Below are positions 54,419-63,297 of a stretch of 64,000 bases of DNA, in pieces; positions within the stretch are counted from its first letter, which is position 1; the number at the start of each line of letters is the position of its first letter. Location: NCBI RefSeq assembly GCF_010725485.1, contig NZ_AP022598.1:5704001-5768000 (forward strand), written 5' to 3'. Below the pieces are notes generated by a model that saw only the letters and a list, made by a program, of their open reading frames with translations, was not told where the DNA came from and did not search any database. The DNA is from Mycolicibacterium parafortuitum (GTDB lineage: Bacteria > Actinomycetota > Actinomycetes > Mycobacteriales > Mycobacteriaceae). The position numbers were made by a program, and so were the translations under genes.

Positions 54419-55335
54419 TAGCGGCGGGGCACCGTCCAGCGGCTTCCGAATTCGGTGTCGAAGTACTCGGGATCGAACGGGCTGTTGCCGCCGGCAGGGA
54501 AGCTCGTCAGCTCACCGAAGACGATGCGACCGTCCACGTCGTACAGGTCGACCCTCACGAAATCGGTTCCCGCACCTAGTTTTTCGGCGACGGAGATCAT
54601 CTCGTCCAGAGTGACGGGGTGGGCCGGAGCAGGGTCGGCCCACGGATATCCCCCACTCAGCGGAAGGTGTCGCCAGGTGGCGGTGAAGAAGTCCTGGGTG
54701 CGGCGGCCGAAGCGGGCGGCGTCGACCTCGATGTAGGCGCACCGCCCGTGGAACACGAACAGTTTGTAGTCGTCGGGGATCGTGCCGTCGGCGCGAAGCA
54801 GTAATTCCTCGACGAGGATTCGGCGCGGCACCTGTCCGTACACCCATTCGGCGTTCGGTCCCTCGCCGTACAGGTGCGCCAGCCAGGCCCGGCCGATCTC
54901 GACGATGTGCGCGCGGTCGGCGAACTCGGGGCGGATGTGGGTGTAGGACCAACTCCGTGCGACGGGCGGCAGCCGCGCGTCCGGCGGGGCGGTCGGCGAC
55001 ACGATGATCGCCGCACCGCTGCCGTGCGTCGGCTTGACGACGAACGTCTCGGGTAGCTCCGGCAGCACGGACGGGTCGTCGGACACGGCGTAGGCACGCG
55101 GCAGGTAGTGCGGCCCGACTGTCGCCGCCACGTACTCGCGCACGGCGGCCTTGTCGGCGAACGTGACCACCAACGGGCGACGGTCGCGCAGCATCTTGTA
55201 CCGCACCTTCTGCCGGAAGGTCTGCGGGTCGCGGGTGCGCCACAGCCGCAGCGCGCGGACCAGTCTGCTCCGCTGCCGCCACACCGGCCGGGCGGGTTCC
55301 GGCGGGCGGTGCTCTAGCGGGGATCGGTCGGACAC
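54412..55335 (-). CDS. TupA-like ATP-grasp protein
   Basis: A 307-aa protein of the TupA-like ATP-grasp family, first seen in teichuronic acid polymer synthesis. Markers are FADKAAVREYVA, ETFVVKPTHGSGAAIIV (nucleotide-binding strand-loop), VPRRILVEELLL and DDYKLFVFHGR. GTG 55335 with GAGG six bases upstream starts it; it overlaps the upstream LLM gene by 22 bases. The longer frame to 55695 is Arg-rich shadow. No glycan or polymer synthesis genes are adjacent, so the ligase partner is unknown. Confidence 0.8.
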   Translation of the reverse strand: MSDRSPLEHRPPEPARPVWRQRSRLVRALRLWRTRDPQTFRQKVRYKMLRDRRPLVVTFADKAAVREYVAATVGPHYLPRAYAVSDDPSVLPELPETFVVKPTHGSGAAIIVSPTAPPDARLPPVARSWSYTHIRPEFADRAHIVEIGRAWLAHLYGEGPNAEWVYGQVPRRILVEELLLRADGTIPDDYKLFVFHGRCAYIEVDAARFGRRTQDFFTATWRHLPLSGGYPWADPAPAHPVTLDEMISVAEKLGAGTDFVRVDLYDVDGRIVFGELTSFPAGGNSPFDPEYFDTEFGSRWTVPRRYQ

Positions 55336-56210
55336 GCCGAACCTCGCCCGGTCGGCCACTCGTACTCGTCGGCCACCTGCCGCAACGCCTCGAGCTGCTC
55401 GCAGTAATGGCTGATCGACCGGGACGTGACCCCGCAGGTGACTGCCGAGGCGCCGAGATCGGCAACCTTGCCGAGCTGTACGGCGGTGCGTTCCGGCGCG
55501 CCGATGGGGTCGAGTCCACCGACGGGCAGCACGATGTCGAATCCGTCCGGAATCTCCTGGCGGGCAATCATTTCGGTGATCTCGCCGTACCGAAGGCCGA
55601 ACGGCATCCACCCGTCGGCGAGCGTGACCGCCCGCCGCAGCGAGCGGCCCGTACGCCCCCCGACCCAGATCGGCACGCGGGGTTGGACGGCGCACGGCTC
55701 GACTACGACGTCGTCGAACCGGTAGAACGGGCCGTCGTAGCGAGGCCGGGTGGTCGACAGGCAGGCGCGCAGGGCGGCGATGGCGTCATCGGCGCGCGCA
55801 CCCCGGTCCTCCCACCGGGCCTGCAGCATGTCGAACTCGGGGCGAAGTGACCCGACCCCGACGCCGAGGATCAACCGTCCGCCACTGAGTCGGTCGAGCG
55901 TCCCGTACCGCTTGGCCAGCTCCAGCGGGTGGTGGTAGCCGAGCACCACCACCGAGGTGGCCAGCCTGATGCGGGCGGTGCACGCCGCCAGATAGGACAG
56001 GGTGGCCACCGGGTCCCAGTAGGTGCCGCCGCGGGTCTCGGCGTCCTCGACGGGCACAAGCACGTGTTCGGAGCAGGTAAGGAAGTCGAAGCCGAGGCGA
56101 TCCGCGGCCGCGGCGACCGCACGGAGGTCCTCGGCGTCGGCGGTCCGTTCCCACTCGGCGGCGACGCCGGGCATGTGGATGACCACCGGGGTCGAAAGTC
56201 CCAGACGCAT
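55314..56210 (-). CDS. LLM-class F420-dependent oxidoreductase
   Basis: A 298-aa luciferase-like oxidoreductase. It has FDFLTCSEHVLVP, the barrel segment RIRLATSVVVLGYHHPLE, GGRLILGVGVGS and PIWVGGRTGRSLRR, typical of the Rv2161c-type F420-dependent subfamily. The ATG at 56210 (MRLGLSTP) is preferred; a GTG at 56228 would add six residues. It is followed by the overlapping ATP-grasp gene and preceded by an MFS transporter, both on the same strand, suggesting co-transcription. Substrate unknown. Confidence 0.85.
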   Translation of the reverse strand: MRLGLSTPVVIHMPGVAAEWERTADAEDLRAVAAAADRLGFDFLTCSEHVLVPVEDAETRGGTYWDPVATLSYLAACTARIRLATSVVVLGYHHPLELAKRYGTLDRLSGGRLILGVGVGSLRPEFDMLQARWEDRGARADDAIAALRACLSTTRPRYDGPFYRFDDVVVEPCAVQPRVPIWVGGRTGRSLRRAVTLADGWMPFGLRYGEITEMIARQEIPDGFDIVLPVGGLDPIGAPERTAVQLGKVADLGASAVTCGVTSRSISHYCEQLEALRQVADEYEWPTGRGSACPTDPR

Positions 56211-56240
56211 GCTTAGGTCATAGCGCACCGGGTCCGGCGG

Positions 56241-57584
56241 TCACCGCGCGGCCTCGCCGATCGCCGCGCCTGCGGCTCCGGTTCTCGGAGCGGCACCGAC
56301 GGTGGTGAGGTCGATGCCCCGGGTCTCCCGCACCCGCCAGACGGCGAGCACGGTGATCGCTCCGCAGCCCGCGGCCAACACCACCAGCGGGAGGTTGGTC
56401 ACGTCGCCGACGAGCAGGCTGCTCGCGATCATCGGGGTGAACCCGGCACCGAGCAGCGCCGCCAGCTGGTATCCCATCGAGGCGCCGGTGTATCGCACCG
56501 TGGTGCCGAACATCTCGGAGTACAGCGCGCCCAGTGGCGCGTACATCGCCGACTGCACGATCTGCGCGAGCATCATCGCGATCGTCAGCCAGGCCACCGA
56601 TCCGAGGTCCACCAGCGTGTAGAACGGCCATGCGTAACAGATGATCCCGAGCGCTCCGGCGAGTATGACGGGGCGCCGGCCGACCCGGTCGGACACCGCG
56701 GAGAACAGCGGGATCGCGATCAGGGCGGTGGCGGAGGTGAACACGAGTGCGGTCATCACGTCGGTGCGGTGATAGCCGATCGAGGTCGCGTAGCTGATCA
56801 TGTGGGTGCTGATCAGCGCGGTGAGAGCGAACGGGCCGATGCCGACGGCGCACGCCAGGATCAGCGGGCGGGGCCGGCGCACCACCTCGACGAGCGGGAT
56901 GCGGGCTGCCGCGGCCGCCTGCGGTTTCGCCTGCTCGAAGACCGGGCTCTCGGTGATCGACATCCGCACGTAGATGCCGATCGCCAGCAGCAGTACGCTC
57001 ACCAGGAACGGGACCCGCCAGCCCCACGACAGGAACGCATCGTCGGGCAGCAGCGTGACGAGCGTGACGACGGTGACCGACAGCAACGATCCGATCGGTG
57101 AGCCCATCTGCATCACGCCGTTCCAGAAGCCGCGCCGGTGCGGCTCGGCGTGCTCGGTCACCATCAGCGTCGCGCCGCCCCACTCCCCTCCGATCGCGAC
57201 GCCCTGGATCACGCGCAGCGCGACCAGCAGCAGCGGCGCGGCGACCCCGACCGCGGCGAATGTCGGGAGCAGCCCGATCAGGAAGCTCGCCGCCCCCATC
57301 AGCGACATGGTCAGCACGAGCATCTTCTTGCGACCGATGCGGTCGCCGAAGTGGCCGAACAGGATTCCGCCGAGCGGCCGGGCGACGTAGCCGGCCGCCA
57401 GGGTTCCGAACGCGGCGATGGTCGCGAGCGCGGGGTCCGAATCGGGGAAGAACACCCGCCCGAACACCAGAGCGCTCATGGTGCCGTAGACCAGAAAGTC
57501 GTAGTACTCGATGGCGGTGCCGAGCAGGCTGGACACCGCGACCCGGCGTAGCACGCCTGGGTCGGGCGGTGAGGGTCTGTCCAC
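56241..57584 (-). CDS. MFS transporter, metabolite:H+ symporter (MHS) family
   Basis: A 447-aa transporter with 12 hydrophobic segments. The loop 2-3 motif GDRIGRKK and its repeat SDRVGRRP mark the MFS; IQGVAIGGEWGGATLM and the IEYYDFLVYG first helix mark the MHS subfamily (KgtP/ProP/shikimate permeases). It should import a carboxylate, amino acid or betaine with protons. GTG 57584 with GGAG upstream is the start; the longer frame crosses the divergent promoter. It diverges from the hydrolase/DUF35/thiolase operon, whose substrate it could carry. Confidence 0.88.
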   Translation of the reverse strand: MDRPSPPDPGVLRRVAVSSLLGTAIEYYDFLVYGTMSALVFGRVFFPDSDPALATIAAFGTLAAGYVARPLGGILFGHFGDRIGRKKMLVLTMSLMGAASFLIGLLPTFAAVGVAAPLLLVALRVIQGVAIGGEWGGATLMVTEHAEPHRRGFWNGVMQMGSPIGSLLSVTVVTLVTLLPDDAFLSWGWRVPFLVSVLLLAIGIYVRMSITESPVFEQAKPQAAAAARIPLVEVVRRPRPLILACAVGIGPFALTALISTHMISYATSIGYHRTDVMTALVFTSATALIAIPLFSAVSDRVGRRPVILAGALGIICYAWPFYTLVDLGSVAWLTIAMMLAQIVQSAMYAPLGALYSEMFGTTVRYTGASMGYQLAALLGAGFTPMIASSLLVGDVTNLPLVVLAAGCGAITVLAVWRVRETRGIDLTTVGAAPRTGAAGAAIGEAAR

Positions 57585-57786
57585 GGGTCTCCTCCCACTC
57601 AGCGAGTACGCCGAGTGTGGGGCGCGGGCCCCGGTGCGCAAGGGCGGGGTCTCGCCCACCGGAACGGTTTTTGCGGGGATTGTTCTTGAGGGATGTCGGT
57701 GTGTCGTCCCGCTGACCGGTGCGCCGGTTGCGATGGTGTGACGCCGTATGGGATCACAGAGTGTCGACGCAGGAGGGCCACCGCAG

Positions 57787-58656
57787 ATGAACACCATCGA
57801 TTACCACGACTCGTTGCGTGAGGTCGCGACACCGGCGGGGGTGCTGCGCTATCACGAGGCCGGTGACGGACCGCCGCTGCTGCTGTTGCACGGCTCGGGT
57901 CCCGGCGTGACCGGGTGGCGCAACTTCCGCGGCAACCTCGCCGTCTTCGCCGAGCACTTCCGGTGTCTCGTGCTGGAATTCCCGGGGTTCGGCGTCAGCG
58001 ACGACTTCGGCGGTCATCCCATGCTGGACGCGCAGGGCTCGGTGGTCGCGTTCGTCGACGCGCTGGGCCTCGACCGCGTCGACATCGTCGGCAACTCGAT
58101 GGGCGGCGGCGTCGGGATCAACTTCGCGGTCAATCACGGCGCCCGGATCGGGAAGCTGATCACCATCGGCGGGATCGGGACGAACATCTTCACCCCCGGG
58201 CCCAGCGAGGGCATCCGGCTGCTGCAGGAGTTCACCGAGGACCCGACGCGCCAGCGGCTCGTCGACTGGCTGCACTCGATGGTGTACGACCCGGCGCTGG
58301 TGACCGAGCAATTGATCGAGGAGCGTTGGCAACTCGCCACCGACCCAGAGACCCTGGCTGCCGCACGGCGGATGTACGGCAAGGCCGCGTTCGCGGCGAT
58401 GATGGAGATGATGCGCAACGCCGACTTCCCGCTGCCGTGGGCGACCATGCACAAGGTGAAGGCGCCGACGCTGCTGACGTGGGGTCGCGACGACCGGGTC
58501 AGCCCGCTGGATATGGCGCTGGTGCCGATGCGCACGATCCCGAACGCGGAGTTCCACGTGTTCCCGAACTGCGGGCACTGGGTGATGATCGAAGCGAAGG
58601 CCGCGTTCGAGCGCACAGCGCTGTCGTTCCTGACCGACGGGAAGGTTGCCCGATGA
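57787..58656 (+). CDS. Alpha/beta hydrolase, meta-cleavage-product hydrolase-like
   Basis: A 289-aa hydrolase. The oxyanion segment LLHGSGPGVTGWRNF is typical of C-C bond hydrolases (MhpC/HsaD/BphD group). Nucleophile Ser104 is in GNSMGG, Asp in TWGRDDRVS and His in NCGHWVM. I start at ATG 57787, behind AGGAGG about ten bases upstream; an ATG at 57748 is also possible. It overlaps the DUF35 gene by four bases and heads a three-gene operon with a thiolase-like enzyme, suggesting degradation of a cyclic or side-chain-bearing compound. Confidence 0.84.
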   Translation: MNTIDYHDSLREVATPAGVLRYHEAGDGPPLLLLHGSGPGVTGWRNFRGNLAVFAEHFRCLVLEFPGFGVSDDFGGHPMLDAQGSVVAFVDALGLDRVDIVGNSMGGGVGINFAVNHGARIGKLITIGGIGTNIFTPGPSEGIRLLQEFTEDPTRQRLVDWLHSMVYDPALVTEQLIEERWQLATDPETLAAARRMYGKAAFAAMMEMMRNADFPLPWATMHKVKAPTLLTWGRDDRVSPLDMALVPMRTIPNAEFHVFPNCGHWVMIEAKAAFERTALSFLTDGKVAR

Positions 58657-59084
58657 CCACAGTGCCCGCGATCGACGGGTGGTTTGCGACTGATGAGTCC
58701 GGTGCGACGCATTTGATCGGTGGTAAGTGCACCGGGTGTGGGACGTTTGTGTTCCCGCCACGGGAGAACAACTGCCCCAACCCCGGGTGTGCCAGTGACG
58801 AGTTGGCGTTGGTGCCGCTCTCGCGGCAGGGCACCCTGTGGTCCTACACCGAAAACCGCTACGCCCCACCCCCGCCGTACCCGTCCCCGGACCCGTTCGA
58901 ACCGTTCGCCGTCGCGGCCGTGGAACTGGCCGACGAAGGCCTGATCGTGCTGGGCAAGGTCGTCGACGGCACCCTGGCCGCCGACCTGACCATCGGCATG
59001 ACCATGGAACTGACCACCATGACCCTCTACACCGACGACAACGGTGTCGAACGCACCACCCACGCCTGGAGGATCGCCCAATGA
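58653..59084 (+). CDS. Zn-ribbon/OB-fold DUF35 protein
   Basis: A 143-aa protein with an N-terminal rubredoxin-like zinc ribbon (C26, C29, C41, C46) and a C-terminal OB fold (PFAVAAVELADEGLIVLGKV). DUF35 partners stabilise thiolase-like enzymes and bind acyl-CoA, as in the Ltp2/ChsH2 steroid aldolase pair. It overlaps both neighbours by four bases. Base usage changes inside the gene: the first ~190 bases are G/T-rich on the coding strand, the rest C-rich, as in the following gene. Confidence 0.87.
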   Translation: MTTVPAIDGWFATDESGATHLIGGKCTGCGTFVFPPRENNCPNPGCASDELALVPLSRQGTLWSYTENRYAPPPPYPSPDPFEPFAVAAVELADEGLIVLGKVVDGTLAADLTIGMTMELTTMTLYTDDNGVERTTHAWRIAQ

Positions 59085-60280
59085 GCCCGGACCCGGTCTA
59101 CATCCTCGGCGCGGGCATGCACCCCTGGGGCAAATGGGGCCGCGACTTCACCGAATACGGCGTCGTGGCAGCCCGGGCCGCCCTGACCGAGGCCAACCTC
59201 GACTGGCAACAAATCCAACTCGTCGCCGGTGCCGACACCATCCGCAACGGCTACCCCGGCTTCGTCGCCGGAGCCACCTTCGCCCAAAAACTCGGCTGGA
59301 ACGGCATCCCCGTCACCTCCAGTTACGCCGCCTGCGCCTCCGGCTCCCAAGCCCTGCAATCCGCACGCGCCCACATCCTGGCCGGCCTGTGCGACGTCGC
59401 CCTGGTCATCGGCGCCGACACCACCCCCAAAGGCTTCTTCGCCCCCGTCGGCGGCGAACGCCGCAACGACCCCGACTGGCAACGCTTCCACCTCATCGGG
59501 GCCACCAACACCGTCTACTTCGCCCTCCTCGCCCGCCGCCGCATGGACCTCTACGGCGCCACCGTCGACGACTTCGCCGCCGTCAAAGTCAAAAACGCCC
59601 GCCACGGCATCAACAACCCGTACGCCCGCTACCGCAAAGAAGCCACCATCGACGACGTCCTGGCCTCCCCCGTCGTCTCCGACCCCCTACGCCTGCTCGA
59701 CATCTGCGCCACCAGCGATGGCGCCGCCGCACTCATCGTCGCCTCCAAAGACTTCACCGAAAAACACCTCGGCACCACCGCCGGAGTCCCCTCGGTGCGC
59801 GCAATCAGCCTGCAATCACCCCAATACCCCCAACACCTACCCGAACTACCCGACATCGCCACCGACTCCACCGCCGTCGTACCCGGCCCCGACCGCGTCT
59901 TCAAAGACCAAATCCTCGACGCCGCCTACACCGAAGCCGGCATCGGCCCCGAAGACCTGTCGATAGCCGAGGTCTACGACCTATCCACCGCCCTCGAACT
60001 CGACTGGTACGAACACCTCGGCCTCTGCGCCCGCGGCGAGGCCGAACACCTCCTACGCTCCGGAGCCACCACCCTCGGCGGCCGCATCCCCGTCAACCCC
60101 TCCGGCGGCCTCGCCAGCTTCGGCGAAGCCATCCCCGCCCAAGCCATCGCCCAAATCTGCGAACTCACCTGGCAACTCAAAGGCCAAGCCACCGGCCGCC
60201 AAGTCGAGGGCGCCACCGTCGGCATCACCGCCAACCAAGGACTCTTCGGCCACGGCAGCTCCGTCATCATCGCCCGCTGA
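59081..60280 (+). CDS. Thiolase-like lipid-transfer protein (Ltp2-type)
   Basis: A 399-aa thiolase-superfamily protein. The region around the nucleophile is SSYAACASGSQAL with Cys85, but the usual GHP motif is replaced by SFGEAIPAQ after NPSGGLA, and the C-terminal CxG motif is replaced by ANQGLFGHGSS. Loss of these acid-base residues with a DUF35 partner points to an Ltp2-like retro-aldolase or non-thiolytic enzyme. The gene is strongly C-rich on the coding strand: Gln is nearly always CAA and Lys mostly AAA, whereas surrounding genes use CAG and AAG. This is a strong sign of different ancestry. Confidence 0.85.
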   Translation: MSPDPVYILGAGMHPWGKWGRDFTEYGVVAARAALTEANLDWQQIQLVAGADTIRNGYPGFVAGATFAQKLGWNGIPVTSSYAACASGSQALQSARAHILAGLCDVALVIGADTTPKGFFAPVGGERRNDPDWQRFHLIGATNTVYFALLARRRMDLYGATVDDFAAVKVKNARHGINNPYARYRKEATIDDVLASPVVSDPLRLLDICATSDGAAALIVASKDFTEKHLGTTAGVPSVRAISLQSPQYPQHLPELPDIATDSTAVVPGPDRVFKDQILDAAYTEAGIGPEDLSIAEVYDLSTALELDWYEHLGLCARGEAEHLLRSGATTLGGRIPVNPSGGLASFGEAIPAQAIAQICELTWQLKGQATGRQVEGATVGITANQGLFGHGSSVIIAR

Positions 60281-60299
60281 CTCCACACGCCGCACCCCA

Positions 60300-60520
60300 G
60301 CACCGCGAACGCGCGCGTCTGCACACCAACACACCGCACTTTTTGGCATGCACCGCGCGCTCGTCGCCGACTCAGCCGGGCATCACCGCCGATCGACAAC
60401 GGCCCAGCGGCTCACTCACGTTGGCACAGTGGGCAATTGCGCACAATCGACAGCACCGAGCGCGCGTAGACCGCCAGAAGGAGCGGCGTGTCGGTGAGCA
60501 GACGCGCGCGCTCGCGGTGC
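60300..60520. repeat. Long inverted repeat in intergenic DNA
   Basis: The 38-bp arm 60300-60337 is the reverse complement of 60483-60520 with four mismatches (the outer 27 bp match at 25 positions). Arms are G+C-rich with GCGCGC cores and enclose 145 bp. The element fills the gap between convergent genes (thiolase-like and Mce-associated). It may be a bidirectional terminator made of two dispersed repeats in opposite orientation or a small mobile element. Confidence 0.8.
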
Positions 60521-60534
60521 TAACTCGCGGTGCC

Positions 60535-61053
60535 TCAGATCGGGTCGAAGGCAGAGACGAGCCAGGAATCGCCGACCTTGGACACGGTCACGACCACACT
60601 GTTGGCGGTCACCGCAGGCTCGGGCCGTTCGCGGCTGGCGGTCTGCTGTTTCAGGAACACCAGCACCTTGGCCTGATCTCGATGCAGCTCCATCAGCGCG
60701 GAGTCGATCACGTGGGCCTGCGCCTGGACCCCGCGGTCGCGCGCCGCCGGGGCCACCACGTCGGCGGTGAATTTCCCGTAGTAGGTGGCGAATTCGCCGG
60801 TCATCATCGACCGGGCGGCCTCCAGGTCGGAGTCGATGGTCTCCGGCGCGTACGACAACAGCGCCGTGGTCGCATTCGATGCGGCGGCGACCACCGCCTC
60901 CTGTGCGGCCGGTCCGGTCTGGCGGTCGGCACGGTACTGCGTGATGTACAGCGTCGTCAGGACCGCAGCCGACGCGATCAGCAGCACCGCAGCGGCGATC
61001 AGACCCCACCGGTGCACACGGCGACCGGACACACCGGCGTGCTCGACTGTCAT
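60535..61053 (-). CDS. Mce-associated membrane protein
   Basis: A 172-aa protein with one N-terminal membrane anchor (residues about 15-37) followed by a periplasmic domain with the NTF2-like Mas pattern: SNATTALLSYAPETIDSDLE, then TGEFATYYGKF and a C-terminal GDSWLVSAFDPI. Mce-associated proteins accompany MceA-F lipid transporters and are thought to stabilise the complex. ATG 61053 overlaps the preceding stop by four bases. Confidence 0.87.
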   Translation of the reverse strand: MTVEHAGVSGRRVHRWGLIAAAVLLIASAAVLTTLYITQYRADRQTGPAAQEAVVAAASNATTALLSYAPETIDSDLEAARSMMTGEFATYYGKFTADVVAPAARDRGVQAQAHVIDSALMELHRDQAKVLVFLKQQTASRERPEPAVTANSVVVTVSKVGDSWLVSAFDPI

Positions 61054-61706
61054 TGCACGAAGTCCACTTCCGCCATCTTGATCCGGTCCCCGTCGCGGCG
61101 CAGGTCGAGCCTCAGCTGCCAGGTGCGCGGCGGTTCGGCCACCCCCTCGGCATCGGTCACCGTCGTGGTCGCGGCGACCAGGACCATCGCCGCATCCGCG
61201 GTCGCCGACTGCACCGCCGCGGCGTCGACCACGGCTTTGGTGGAGACCTTCGCGTCGGCGGTCAGCTTGACGAAATCGTCGCTGCTGTTCTGGAATTCGG
61301 TGCGGAACGGGTCGACCGCGTTATCCAGGATGCGCTGCATACCGGTCTGCGGGTCGGTGAAGTCGATCGACAACAAGGTGACGGCGACCTGTTTGGCGGC
61401 CGCGGCGAACTCGGCCCGGTTCTGCTGGTCCCGGACGGTGTCGCGGTGCCCCGACCAGATGAGCACGCTGAAAACCGCCATCGCGAGCGCGCACAGCACG
61501 GTGACGATGCCGACGACCGTCTGCCATCGCGGACCGCGTCGAAGACGGCGACGGGCAGCGGCGGCGCGCGACCGCGCCTGCGCCGCGGCGGTCTCCGCCG
61601 CGGCAGCCTCGGCCTCGGCCTGTTCGAGGACCCGGTCCACCTCCTGCGGCGTCAGTCCGGACAGGTCCTCGACACCGTCCGGCGGAGCCGTTGCGGGCTT
61701 CGACAT
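61050..61706 (-). CDS. Mce-associated membrane protein
   Basis: A 218-aa protein. The first 60 residues are cytosolic, with an Ala/Glu-rich helix and an Arg cluster (RRRLRRGPR), then a membrane segment at about 62-86 and a periplasmic Mas domain with KQVAVTLLSIDFTDPQTGMQR. It is the first of two overlapping Mce-associated genes and lies downstream of the mce locus on the same strand. Confidence 0.87.
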   Translation of the reverse strand: MSKPATAPPDGVEDLSGLTPQEVDRVLEQAEAEAAAAETAAAQARSRAAAARRRLRRGPRWQTVVGIVTVLCALAMAVFSVLIWSGHRDTVRDQQNRAEFAAAAKQVAVTLLSIDFTDPQTGMQRILDNAVDPFRTEFQNSSDDFVKLTADAKVSTKAVVDAAAVQSATADAAMVLVAATTTVTDAEGVAEPPRTWQLRLDLRRDGDRIKMAEVDFVQ

Positions 61707-61806
61707 CTACACAGTCCCTTCGTCGCCCGGTTGTGACGGCGACCAGCGCAACGGTAGGCGGTCGGCCACGGTCACGACGGGTGCTTTCCCGCCCAGTGGG
61801 CAGCGA

Positions 61807-62211
61807 CTACCAGTGCCGCAGCGAGCACAACGCGCCGCGCGGCCCCTCGCCGGTCGCGACGACGACGCCGTCGACGGCCAGTTCACAGCGGAACCCCGGT
61901 TCGGCCGGCAGGCGCCCGCGCGTCGCCGACACCATCGCCCAGCGGTCCGGGTCGGCCAGCGCCACGGTGAGCACCCAGGGCTGTTGCGGTCCGATGTCGA
62001 CAGTGGCCTTCGGGCTGAACTGGTACGGGTTGTGGCTGTAGTCCGCCCAGGTCGGCGGATCGACGTCGCGGTAGTAGATGTCGGCGCTGACCGGCTGCTG
62101 CGCGGTCACGGTATAGGTCACCTGATGTGCGGCCGCCGGTGCCGCCGCCGCGACCGGAGCCGGGATCACCGCCGCGACAAGGACTCCGGCGGCGAACAAC
62201 CTACTTGTCAT
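61807..62211 (-). CDS. Secreted MmpS-like protein
   Basis: A 134-aa exported protein. A signal peptide ends near VAAAAPAAA (residue ~27). The remaining beta-rich domain, beginning HQVTYTVTA and ending with the Cys pair in FRCELAVDG and ALCSLRHW, resembles the periplasmic domain of MmpS proteins. ATG 62211 with GGAGG seven bases upstream is preferred over the GTG at 62217. It overlaps the preceding gene by 11 bases. A matching MmpL is not in the window. Confidence 0.68.
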   Translation of the reverse strand: MTSRLFAAGVLVAAVIPAPVAAAAPAAAHQVTYTVTAQQPVSADIYYRDVDPPTWADYSHNPYQFSPKATVDIGPQQPWVLTVALADPDRWAMVSATRGRLPAEPGFRCELAVDGVVVATGEGPRGALCSLRHW

Positions 62212-62602
62212 CGCCACGCCTCCACAGGGGTGCGCCGTCCTTGGACTGGCACGCCAGGAACAGCCCGTCGGGGCTCTGAGCGACCCAGTTCTCGTATCCC
62301 GCGCAGTTCGCCCCGAACTCCTTCACCCCGGCCATCGACGGGGACCGGAAGTAGCGCGGCTCGTAGCGGCGCGGCGATCCGCAGAACACCAGCCGGCCCC
62401 AGGACGTGGTGCCGAACACGAAGTTCGCGGTATCCGCGCACGGCGCGCCCAGGACGACACCGGGTCTGATCCCTGGCGTGCAGAACGGGTCGTCGCACGG
62501 CGCGGGTTGCGGGACCGCAGGCGCGGGTTGCGCGACCGCAGGCGCGGCACCGCACAGCCCGGCAACCAATGCCGACACGATCACGACGATTCCCCTGTGC
62601 AC
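62201..62602 (-). CDS. Secreted hypothetical protein
   Basis: A 133-aa protein with a signal peptide cleaved near AVAQP (residue 23-25), a Pro-rich stretch and a domain with six cysteines (for example PCDDPFCTP, GAPCADT, FCGSP, NCAGYE, ACQSK). It uses a GTG start at 62602 with a weak ribosome-binding site. It is translationally coupled to the next secreted protein. Function unknown. Confidence 0.7.
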   Translation of the reverse strand: MHRGIVVIVSALVAGLCGAAPAVAQPAPAVPQPAPCDDPFCTPGIRPGVVLGAPCADTANFVFGTTSWGRLVFCGSPRRYEPRYFRSPSMAGVKEFGANCAGYENWVAQSPDGLFLACQSKDGAPLWRRGDDK

Positions 62603-62741
62603 GGGGCCAGCATCCCAGCGGCTACGCCGCGGCGGTTGCGGAACGTCCGCTCAGCGGACACTCCCCCGAAGGCAGGGCGGTTCTCGGTGTTAGCCTCGTG
62701 CGCCGCCGACGCATGCCCGGCGGTCGCGTGAGGAGCAGGCG

Positions 62742-63257
62742 ATGACCCGTGTATCCGCCCTGGCGAACACTGTTGCGGCGACCGCGATCTGCGGCGCGGC
62801 GTGGGGTGCACCCAGCGCAGCAGCCGAGAACCCGGACTGGGGACTCAACGGCACCTACATCGCCACCTCCAACGGTGAATGGGCCAGGAAGAACGAGGTC
62901 TTCACCGACCTTCCCAGCCTGCGCAGCACCTGGACGGTCCGCACCCAGTGCAGCTACCCCGGCGAGTGCACCGGCACCGTCGACAGCGAATGGGGCTGGA
63001 GCGCACCGATCTACGCCAAGAGCAGCGTGTGGTACGTCAAGCACACCATCGAGGACTGGGTGCCGTGCCCCGACGGCACCACCGCACCCGGGCTGCAGGT
63101 GTTCCGGTTCAAGGCGATGAACGCCGAAGGCGCGGTGGCCGATCCGACGTCGACCACGCTGGTCGGCGAGGACGTCACCACCAGCCCCAGCGGTGCCTGC
63201 GGGGTGAGCCGGCCGGTCTACATCAACATGCCGTTCAAACTCGTCAAGGTCGGCTGA
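62742..63257 (+). CDS. Secreted hypothetical protein
   Basis: A 171-aa exported protein. The signal peptide ends near GAPSAAAEN (residue ~28). The mature chain starts with NPDWGLNGTYIATSNGEWARKN, a pattern seen in small mycobacterial secreted proteins, and has four cysteines able to form two disulfides. GTGAGGAGC precedes ATG 62742. It is the only plus-strand gene in this part of the mce neighbourhood and thus splits the minus-strand genes into separate units. Function unknown. Confidence 0.75.
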   Translation: MTRVSALANTVAATAICGAAWGAPSAAAENPDWGLNGTYIATSNGEWARKNEVFTDLPSLRSTWTVRTQCSYPGECTGTVDSEWGWSAPIYAKSSVWYVKHTIEDWVPCPDGTTAPGLQVFRFKAMNAEGAVADPTSTTLVGEDVTTSPSGACGVSRPVYINMPFKLVKVG

Positions 63258-63297
63258 GCGGGCTCTCCCGCACGGTCGCCCCACGCTCACCGCACAC

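Noticed and set aside
59044..62469. 1141-codon open frame on the plus strand
   Set aside because: Composition is Arg/Pro/His-rich, it runs out of frame through the thiolase-like gene and antisense to two Mce-associated genes. It is a high-GC shadow.
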